This document shows, piece by piece, positions 30,046 through 39,000 of a stretch of 64,000 nt of DNA. This stretch comes from Symsagittifera roscoffensis (taxonomy: Eukaryota > Xenacoelomorpha > Acoela > Convolutidae), in the NCBI RefSeq assembly GCF_963678635.1, contig NC_087062.1, positions 98,883,705-98,947,704 of the forward strand, in the 5' to 3' direction. Positions within the stretch are counted from its first letter, which is position 1. Each line of letters begins with the position of its first letter. The notes under the pieces are model-generated. The model had not been told where the DNA came from. It saw only the letters and a program-made list of their open reading frames with translations, and did not search any database. The position numbers and the translations under genes were made by a program.

Positions 30046-32601
30046 CGTCCCATTGCATACGGCAGCAAGGTCTTGAGTGACACAGAGATGAAATATGGCG
30101 CACCGAAAGCAGAAATGTTTGCAGTAGTCACCTTCGTGGAAAAGTACCGTGCATACTTGGGGAGCGCTCCTTTCAAGTTACGCGTGGACAACAGAGCGTT
30201 ATCCTGGTTGAAGACCTACTCGATGGATCAGAGTTATATTGGTAGATGGATAGTGAGACTGGATGGCTACCATATGATAATCGAACACAGGATGCGTGAT
30301 AAACATCAGAATGCTGACAGTCTCAGCAAGAAAACTGAATTCTATGAAAGATTGGAGCAGAAGCAGGCCAATCAGGCGGAAGTAAAAGAGGGATTCTCGT
30401 TTCTGGACAAAGAAACTTATGAAGAGCTTCCCTTAACGAGATGGTTGGATAAGTCGGGACATCCAATTCCGGGGCATCCTGAGTTACCTGTAGAGAAAGC
30501 AGCCGAGATAAAGACCCTGTCAAGGGAGGACCCGGTCCCCTTGGATTTGTTGCTGCGCTCGAACCTGGTACAGCAAGAACTCTCTCGCATGAATATAAAC
30601 AGCCTCTCATTATTGGATAAAACGGTGCAAGTCACACCACAAGTGATGCGGATACTGGGTGGATTGTTAGAAAGAGAAGTGACCAGAGATGACCCCGAGT
30701 GGACAGCAGCAGTGGCATCGCTAACAGTCAGTGAGAAAGTGAAGATCATGCCGTCCAGACAACAGCACGAAGAGAACAAGAGGGATTGTAGGACAATAGT
30801 TCAGCAACTAGTATCCTCAATACCCCAAGAGATTTTAACCAGTACTTCTTACGGACAGAAAGGACGGGAGAGCGGCAAGCAAAAGAAAACTGTCACCTTT
30901 GTAGACCGGGAAAAAGAGGGTGAAGAGGTAGAACAAAATCTGCTGCAAGACTATTTGTCCGGGGAGAAGGATGAGGAGAAAAACCAGCAATCACAAGATC
31001 AACACCCGGGACAAGTGAATTTGTCCGGGGAGTCCGAGATAGACGAGAAAATTCCTGATGAGAAACAGGACCTAGAGAACAAAGTTTTGTCCGGGGAGTT
31101 CAGATGGATGCGAAGGAAATACGGACATGATCTGGAGGAGCGTGCAGTCTCCAGCACAACACCTTCGACGGATGATAAGTCAGAAAGCTCGAGAATGAAC
31201 ACCTATTCAGACAGGGATTCGACCTCGGGATCAGAACTGTCAGAACTGGCGATACACACGCTACTAGTGGAAACTCGGGCGAGAAACCTGGACAGAGAGG
31301 TGTACCAGGATCCTGACAGTGATCGCTACCTAATACCAAGCGAAAGAGTCTTTGACAACGCAGCGGATGACTTAGAAACGATAGCGGTATCGAAACGTTC
31401 GATAAGCCTGTTGCCGCAGAAAGAGGTAGTCAGGACTGATCTTCAGCCGTTTCAACAAGAAACACAACCGTTGGCGAAGATTTGGTGCGTTAAGATGGAA
31501 GAAGACACACATCAGCCCAACGAGCTGAACAGTCAGATGAGAGTCATGAAGACGTACTTGAAGGCGAGATACAGACTCTCGGACCTTCTAAGGGCGCAGA
31601 GAAATGATCGCATGACAAGCAACCTAAAAAGGTGGATAGAAAACGGTGCACCTGACAAAGGTGACCTGGAAGAAGACAGCTATAGGATCCTGAGACAATA
31701 CTTCATGCAGAAGGAGGGGAGATTATATCTGAACAAGGACGGGATTGTGGCTTGCAGGAGAAAAGAAGAAGACAAGGTCTTATACAAATATAACGCGATA
31801 GTGTTGCCGCAACTCTATCAGACAGAACTATTATTCAGGTCGCATGATCAGATGGGCCATCAAGGGATCGACAAAGTGTATCAGAGGATCCTGAAGCGCT
31901 TTGAGTGGCCTGGGATGAAAAAGGCACGCGAAAAATGGGTGACAGCATGTCTGTCATGCCAACAGGTCAAGGATCCTAGGAAGTTGCGATTTCCTTTACA
32001 ATCAATTGAGTCGTCTGAATTCAACGAGGTGGTGCAGATAGATCACCAGAAGATATGCATGACAGACAGCGGTTACAACCAAGTCTTGGTCATGATAGAT
32101 CACTTCACGAAGTATGCAGAGGCCGTGCCCTGCATAACTGCCTCGGCGGAAGAGACATGCGACCACCTGATCAATACGTGGATAGCAAGACACGGATGTC
32201 CAATGACGTTTCAATCGGACAATGGAACGGCTTTCGTAGGCGAGCTTACGAAAGAGCTTATGAGACGGTCACAAGTCGCTCAGGCTCACTCCACGACATA
32301 CCACCCTCAGACGAATGGCTTAGTAGAAAGACAGAATAGGACGTTAGTGTCGATGCTGAGGGTATATTGTTCCAGGTACATGACCGATTGGGACAGATAC
32401 CTTCCACAGGTGATGGGAGCTTATAATAGCACGCAACACTCCACCACTGGAGTCAGTCCACACATGATGCTGACGGGACACGAGAAGTCTTTACCTTTGA
32501 CATTCTTCTACCCAGAGTATGAGGGAAAGAAAACATCCCCACAGGTCTACGTGAGGGATGTGATCAGACGCCAACAGGAGTTGAACGACTTGTGTAGATG
32601 A
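28188..32601 (+). CDS. pol: Pol: protease end, RT, RNase H, integrase
   Basis: The open frame (nominally from 28105, but its first ~28 residues are an out-of-frame reading of copy 1) encodes the protease C-terminus and a full RT with LDLGSAFWQVP, PFGLCNA and catalytic YVDD (29527-29538). RNase H follows (D in LDTDAS, E in KAEMFA, D in RVDNRA). A long charged spacer of about 400 residues holds three LSGE motifs 22 residues apart. Integrase comes next: zinc-binding H-x-H and C-x2-C (HDQMGHQG ... CLSCQQ) and the DDE triad Asp at 32041, Asp at 32218 and Glu at 32326. The frame stops at TGA 32599-32601 inside the integrase C-terminal region, then continues in the same frame. The enzymes copy the RNA and insert the DNA in the nucleus. 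The spacer between RNase H and integrase is unusually long. Confidence 0.9.
30956..31098 (+). repeat. Three TGTCCGGGGAG motifs at 66-bp spacing
   Basis: The 11-mer TGTCCGGGGAG occurs at 30956, 31022 and 31088, exactly 66 bp apart. It encodes LSGE at the head of three 22-residue degenerate repeats in the spacer between RNase H and integrase. The same 11-mer also occurs at 33576 in another frame and at 44347, just before the 3' LTR. Confidence 0.8.
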
Positions 32602-34197
32602 AACACTCAGCAGGCACAGGCAAGGCAGAGGAAAAGATTCGACAAGAAAGCAGCTGGTGCAAAGGCTTACTCGGTGGGAGACTACGTATGGGTATTTCAG
32701 AACGTTATACCACCGAAAGGGACAAAAAAGCTTCTGAAGAAGTGGAGGGGACCCTTCATGATTACAGAGGTGCACCAAGAGGGACGCTTTTATAGACTGA
32801 GTACTGGCCGAGCCGCCCACTACGAGAACATCAAGCCACACAATCCATCGACAGAAGACTGGTGTATACCTGCAGACATGGAAGAAGGGGATTATCTAAT
32901 GATGGATCCTGCTTGTGAGGTCAATGAAAAAGGCACCAGGGAGAAGAACGATGGAAACGAAGTCGTAGAGGAAGGTACGGATACACCATTGGACCTGGAT
33001 CCAAACGAACAGATCGAAGCGGACGATGAAACCTTGCCCTACGCAGAGGAAGATTGGCAGGATTCCGAACAGACAGAGGTTCCCAAGAACATGGAACCAG
33101 ATCTTCCGTTCACGATGCAGACTCGTCAGAAAGACGGGACGAGACTAAGAAAGAAATACAATCCTTACGGTGACGACTTTGTAGTGGATAGGATAGATCT
33201 AAAGAAAATAGTGGAGGAAGTAGTGGGTTTAGAGGAAATAACAGTGTCACAGGACATTGACATAGTCGATGATCACAACGATGAGTGGGTTGACGACTGG
33301 TCGAAACCCGAGGTGGAGTTCGACGATGAGCAACAGCAGTCAAATGAACAAGACCTGACGAACCTGCGTGTCTTAGAGTGGCTGAACGAAATGACATCAG
33401 ACCCTGAAAAGACCAGCGTTACGATTCAAGACGTAGATCGCGAAAGCGCGAAATACATTAAGACCGGACGAGATGATCCTTCCTGGGCTGCCCAGGAAGG
33501 ACAACTTCTCATTCCAGCTTCTAATCTTGACTTAATACCCGGTATGCGATCGACGGGGACGCCGATGGATATTTTTGTCCGGGGAGTGGGGGTAGGACTT
33601 ACCCACACTGAAAACTTGATAATAAAAAAATTGAGAATAGCAAGGGAAACAGGAAACTTAGAAGCAGAAACAGGTGAAGAACCTAAGAAACCTGACATAG
33701 GCAGGGTAGTTGAGTCATATTTTAATTTACCAAATGAATATTCTAGTAACATAATACTAACAGACAGTGATTTCATACTCACAAACAGAACATGTGCGGT
33801 AGCTATCACCGCAGACATGAGTTTTAGGACGGCGCTAGCGGCAGATTTTAAGAGGGAATATAAAAACGTGGAATTCCTTTGGAAGCAAAGACCAGGGATA
33901 GGGGGCGTAGCAGCCTTACCCCCGGCGGTGTCGCAGATACCGGGAAAGTACTTGTGCTTCTTGGTAACGAGGGCGACGGAGAAGCAACACGTGGACCCAG
34001 AAAATCTAGTCTTGTCTTTGACAAGGCTGAGGGACTTCCTTGTGGAAATGGACGTGAAGGAGCTTTCGCTTCCAGTGTACGATCCAAATAGAGGAAGACT
34101 GCATCCTCGGGAATTGTACGCGCTTGTACACGTGATATTCTCTGATACGAACATACAAGTATATCTACATAAGAAATATTACTTAAGTATAGGCTGA
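32602..34197 (+). CDS. Integrase C-terminus plus TARG1-like macrodomain
   Basis: After the TGA at 32599 the same frame stays open to 34197. It begins with the integrase tail, including the GPF-type motif (WRGPFMITEVH) and HYENIKPH. A long acidic linker follows (about 32870-33680). From about 33740 to 34190 comes a domain that reads FILTNRTCAVAITADMS, ALAADFKREYKNVEFL, GGVAALPPAVSQIPGKYLCFLVTRATE, LRDFLVEMDVKELSLPVYD, and a final VIFSDTNIQVYL. Its strand order and the words ADFK-x-Y, YLCFLVTR and LSLPVYD resemble the macrodomain of TARG1/OARD1, which removes ADP-ribose from proteins. The usual GCGLD-type loop after LSLP is replaced by DPNRGRL, so catalysis is uncertain. The first ATG in this segment is at 32674. 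Confidence 0.75.
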   Translation, partial: NTQQAQARQRKRFDKKAAGAKAYSVGDYVWVFQNVIPPKGTKKLLKKWRGPFMITEVHQEGRFYRLSTGRAAHYENIKPHNPSTEDWCIPADMEEGDYLMMDPACEVNEKGTREKNDGNEVVEEGTDTPLDLDPNEQIEADDETLPYAEEDWQDSEQTEVPKNMEPDLPFTMQTRQKDGTRLRKKYNPYGDDFVVDRIDLKKIVEEVVGLEEITVSQDIDIVDDHNDEWVDDWSKPEVEFDDEQQQSNEQDLTNLRVLEWLNEMTSDPEKTSVTIQDVDRESAKYIKTGRDDPSWAAQEGQLLIPASNLDLIPGMRSTGTPMDIFVRGVGVGLTHTENLIIKKLRIARETGNLEAETGEEPKKPDIGRVVESYFNLPNEYSSNIILTDSDFILTNRTCAVAITADMSFRTALAADFKREYKNVEFLWKQRPGIGGVAALPPAVSQIPGKYLCFLVTRATEKQHVDPENLVLSLTRLRDFLVEMDVKELSLPVYDPNRGRLHPRELYALVHVIFSDTNIQVYLHKKYYLSIG

Positions 34198-34594
34198 GTG
34201 ATATGCGAGAGGGTGTTAGGCCAAAGACTAAGTTGTGTGTAATATGTGAGAGGTGCGTTATGTTATGTTATGTGTTAGGTTATTAAGATCATGGGTAAGT
34301 AGGGGTTAGTGACCATGAACAACTAAATGACGATCTTGGGAATAGATCCAAAGTTTGGACTGTCCAATCTTAGGTCGAATTCCAAAATTTTAGAAACCAA
34401 TTGATTTTAATAAATTTTAGGATAAATATCTTTTTATCTGAACTGTCTTTAAGCAAATTTTAACGATGTATGTTAAGGTGAAATTGACAGGTGTGACATT
34501 CGTGATTTCTTTTCTAGATCCTGATTGATCATTTAATTGCTCACTTGAGTCAAAACTTGAAATCGAAATCAAATTAAATTTGGAAAAGAACAGT
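34198..34594 (+). other. Spacer between pol and accessory ORFs
   Basis: About 400 bases of AT-rich noncoding sequence separate pol from the SGNH-like ORF. A subgenomic splice acceptor or internal promoter would be expected here, but I cannot identify one securely. Confidence 0.5.
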
Positions 34595-36022
34595 ATGGAT
34601 AATTTCAACCTGGACGAATTGATGGACCTGGCAGAGGCATATGTAGGACCGATGATAGATGCGATCTATCGTCGGCTGATCGAACGAGACTTCGCTCTGG
34701 AGGACCCAGAGGTGGTCATGTTGCTGACCGCCCTGATTAACATCTTGGGGCACGACAACCGTGGGGACCGCCCCACGGAAGTCCTGTTGATGGCAGCATA
34801 TGGAGAAAGAGGAGTACTAGACCGCCCGAACATGAGAGTGATGAGGTGGAGAAACGGGGCTCTCTCAGGGAGTGACTTGGCGAATGAGCCTGGGTTGGGA
34901 AGTTCTAGGACTTACCAACCAGGTGAGATGCCAATGCCCTCCAAGCCCAAACCTGGGCTGACGAGAATGCATCAGGAGATGAACAGCGAGGCGACCTCGT
35001 CTGGTTCACCACTGAGAGTAGCTGTGCCACCAAAAGGGGCGAAAGTAACACAGAAGGTTCAGACGAACCAAACCATACAAGATCTGGACGAGATGAACGA
35101 TCAGTTGAGAAGTACGAAGAAGGAGTTAAACGATATGACGAAGACCATGCTGGCGATGGAGGAAGACCGGGACATGTGGAGAAAGTTGTTTGAAGACTGC
35201 AACAAAAAGCAGGGTCAAGAGATCGAACGCTTAAGGCAGGAATACAAAGAGCGATCGGAGCAGGTGGCGTTGACGACGTCCATTGAGAAAGTGATACCTG
35301 CAAGGGATATTCCTCGTGGGCAGTCCCCGATGGAGCTCTTGACACCTCGAGAAATGAGTCAAACAACGGAGACACGGCTTCCAGCAGAGACGAACCGAGT
35401 AACAATCCCGGATCCTAGTGACACCTTGGGTGATCCCGTCGTAGAACAGACAGTGAGAAAACTGATAGAGACCGCTGGACGATTGGTCGCTAACAAGAAT
35501 GCACCAGGTTCCGGGGTGACTGCACCCTATGGAACGATTGACGATACGGGCAGAGTACAACTCTCCCAGACAATAATCAGACAAGGGATAAGTGACGTGA
35601 CGCCACTCAGGGGGAGTTCGAAGATCACAGAGAGAAAAGTAAGGAAGATGCCAGCGAAGAAAGTGTCTCGTGTAATGGACGTGCAGAAGAATAATCAATT
35701 AAAGTATAATTTCACGGGAGTTCCGGAGACAGATCCGAGAGCCTGCTTCAATCGAGCTACCTGGAGCCCGGCTGTGAACCTGCAGCAACCACCACTCGGG
35801 ACATCTCACCTGATATTGGGAGACAGCTTAGTCAGAGTGCTGTCGAATTTGAGGACCTCGTGGGTCACCACGGTGATGGCCTTTGGAGGCGCGACGATTG
35901 CCCAATTATATCGCATGGTGGAGCTGATGAATCCAGGGAAGATACCCAATGTGATGATCTTAGTTGGGACGAATGACATCTCCAGAGGATCAGATGAGCA
36001 GGTGCACTGTGGGAAGCAATGA
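34595..36022 (+). CDS. Accessory ORF A: coiled coil and SGNH-hydrolase N-half
   Basis: Encodes about 475 residues (ATG at 34595). The N-terminus is an acidic helical region; a coiled coil lies at about 165-225. From about residue 405 an SGNH/GDSL-esterase fold begins: block I is HLILGDSLVRVL, with the nucleophile Ser411, and block III is LVGTNDISRG (Gly458-Asp461). Block V, with the catalytic Asp and His, is missing here but is present at the start of the next ORF in another frame. The stop TGA overlaps the ATG of that ORF (ATGA at 36019-36022). SGNH enzymes hydrolyse esters. SGNH-like domains are known from ORF1 proteins of some non-LTR elements; in a Ty3/gypsy element the role is unknown. 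Confidence 0.75.
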   Translation: MDNFNLDELMDLAEAYVGPMIDAIYRRLIERDFALEDPEVVMLLTALINILGHDNRGDRPTEVLLMAAYGERGVLDRPNMRVMRWRNGALSGSDLANEPGLGSSRTYQPGEMPMPSKPKPGLTRMHQEMNSEATSSGSPLRVAVPPKGAKVTQKVQTNQTIQDLDEMNDQLRSTKKELNDMTKTMLAMEEDRDMWRKLFEDCNKKQGQEIERLRQEYKERSEQVALTTSIEKVIPARDIPRGQSPMELLTPREMSQTTETRLPAETNRVTIPDPSDTLGDPVVEQTVRKLIETAGRLVANKNAPGSGVTAPYGTIDDTGRVQLSQTIIRQGISDVTPLRGSSKITERKVRKMPAKKVSRVMDVQKNNQLKYNFTGVPETDPRACFNRATWSPAVNLQQPPLGTSHLILGDSLVRVLSNLRTSWVTTVMAFGGATIAQLYRMVELMNPGKIPNVMILVGTNDISRGSDEQVHCGKQ

Positions 36023-39000
36023 TGGTGTGTTTGTTTACTACTCTCTGGCAGAAGTTCAGTTGCGCGGTACTGACCGTTTGCACTGTGCCAATGAACACAA
36101 GAAGCCTGACAGTATCAGGAAGAAGGCACAACGAGGGAGTCATGAGATGGAACAACATCTTGAGAAACCTAGCAAATAGAAATGCCGGAAGAATGATCCT
36201 CATGGACATTGAACATGAATTGAGAGCCATGGATCAAGCCAGACTGACCACAGATGGCATCCACTTCGACAGTGTCGAAGGACAAGCTTGGTTGAATCGA
36301 GTCTTCCAAGAACGGTTGGATGAGCTGGAAGCAGAACTCTTTGACACAGGAGTGCTGAAGGAAGAGGGAACGGTGAGTGATACGGTGATCACCACCTTTG
36401 TGCCTCCTAACCTGGAAACACGCTTGGGTACGGTCCCAGCCGCCATAAATTACCGGCAACAAAGCTCCAGTGAACCAGGTCGAAGAACAGATGTACAGGA
36501 TCGGTTGGGAGAGGCACCGATGAGGAGAACAATGCATCCTAGGAGAAGGTTAGGACCTGTCAACCAACCAATCGAAGAAGTAGCCGGCACATCTAGATCG
36601 GACACTAGATCGGAGACGACGAGTACCAGTCGAGAGGAAAGACCAAGCAGAGGCTCATTGATGTGGTCGCGATCCATACCGTCTCCTTGGCATATATACA
36701 AAGAAGAACTAATGAAGCTGGACCTACAGAGAGTGAGCTTCATCGAAGATGCAAGGAGGATGCTGAATGGAGCGACGCTATCCGTCAGCAGATTGTACTC
36801 GATAACCGGCGTAGACTGGTTGATAGCCGCTAGCATAAATTTCAGCTCCACGACGGCCTTGAGATTTGCCGACTTGGAGGGACTGCCCTCCAACAACACA
36901 ATAGGACCTGTGAATGCAAGACCGTTGCAAGATGTGAGATTGAACCATGATGAGAGGAATCGTGAAGAAAGGCCAGGAAGATTCCTGACGGCGAGAGCAC
37001 CGATTGGACAACACGTGAAGATATTTAGGCAATTGACGACACCACCTGGTCATGTGAAGGAGAGAGTGTACCCAAAACTAGTGAACCAAGATGGTGATGC
37101 CCAGAGATATGGCGGATTGACAGCGATAAAGAAAGATGAGACCATCTTCGCCGCCTACGACAAAGCAGAGATGAGAAAGGCCAAGATCATGGTAGTAGCG
37201 AATTCAGAGTTCGTGTACACCTCTAAGTCTTTGTTTTGGCCGGACGTCATAATGCTGGCCGCAGTTGACCTAGACCTATTGCAATCAGTGTCATTGGCTA
37301 TAGGGGTACAAAGGCAGACAGAAATGAACCCGATAACGATTGTGTTTGCTGGCATCAATGACCATCTACACAGTAGAGGTTTTCTGAGCAGGCTCAGAGA
37401 TCCTACAACAGCAGAAAACGCAGTATGGCCAGCGATAAAAGACATCCTGGAGTCAATGGGTGAAGTGGTAGACGCGACAAAGGAGGGATCATTCAGTAAA
37501 GTGACGTTGAGAGTAGTATTTGCGTTGTCTCCGGGATATGCACATCTCCCGGATGGACTGAAATTTGTGTATGCAATGGTAGCCTTACTTTCGAAGGGAA
37601 AATATGATGTGATCATATCAGCCCCAAATCGCATGATAGAAATGGAGAACCTGAGGCCACTTAAGGCTGAACTGCCTGCAGTATGGTCAGATATCTCAAA
37701 CGCGATGAGAGGGTTCAAGGACCACGCGCTACACATGTTGGTGTTGGACGAAGTGCTGGGGTTGGAACTGTCCAACTTCAGTCGGCAACTCAAACTGAAA
37801 TCAGGAATAGATGACGACCATCGAGTGATCACGGCGATGTCCAACGACTTGTGGTTCCGAGCAATGGAAGTGGCGAGTGAAGACACGAGAAGAAAGAATT
37901 CACTGGAGACGAGAGCTCATCTGGAAGCGATGGTGCTGAGAACCAAGCCGGAAGCAAACCAGTGGCTACACCTGAATCCGAGAGTAGCGGCATTGGGTGC
38001 AGATGCTTTTCAACAAGGCCCAGTAATGATCACTAAGATACACGCCTACTTGTTGAAGGAGGTGAACCTGGCGGAAAATGCCGGAGAAAAGACAGCTGAG
38101 TTCGTGAACAGAATGTGTCAGATCACTCTGGAAACCTTCTGGACCCAGGAAGTGAAAGGACAGGAGGGATTTGAAAGGACAGACAGCATGCTAGAAGGGT
38201 TGGGAGCCGGATGGACCGCGTCCTTCTTGGCAAAAGTCTACCCGAAAGTCTCGCACTACTTGATAAAGGAATTCCTCCAAGCGGTAGTGAAAGTATCGAT
38301 AGTGGAATTAATAGCCCTGTTTGTGACATTTGGAGCGGAGAATTTCGTGAAAGGACCGGTGATACTGCTTACGGATGGAATACAGAACCTGCGACTAGAT
38401 GGACTTCTGACATTGATCGCAATAACCCACGGAAACTTGGGAGGACTGATGAAACTGGCACGTTGTCCAGAGCAGATGAAAGAGAGAGTGAGGAATCTGG
38501 ATATGAAGAAATCCACAGACTCGTGGAACAAAATAAGAGACCTGAGACACACTCTTATCCAGTATCTCTTGCAGCAAAATCGCTTTGGAACCGGAGAAGA
38601 CGAGACAATTGAAAGAGAGGAAGATGTTAGACGACATGTTGGAGGCATGCCGCTGTTAACAGATTTGAGCTTAGCTATGAGAATCGATCCCTTGGCACTG
38701 ATCAGAGGAGTCACGGAGTTCGTGACAGTGATCTATGGACCAGCAGTCACCTTTGCGTTCCCTGACGTTAAAGTGGAAGCATATAGGAGGTCGGTGTTGC
38801 ACCTGAACCTCATATCGGCGGTGGACGGTAGTACACTGAACTGGTGTGAGCAGCACGCATTGCGAGAGCTCATGAGTGAAGATCTGTTATTTGCGAAAAT
38901 ATCGGAGCCAGAGATGACAGTCATCAATTTTGACGATCACTTCTGTGACCGCATGGGAGAAGTAGAAAGAGGGCACATCGAGGTGTTTCCAAAGCTTTGG

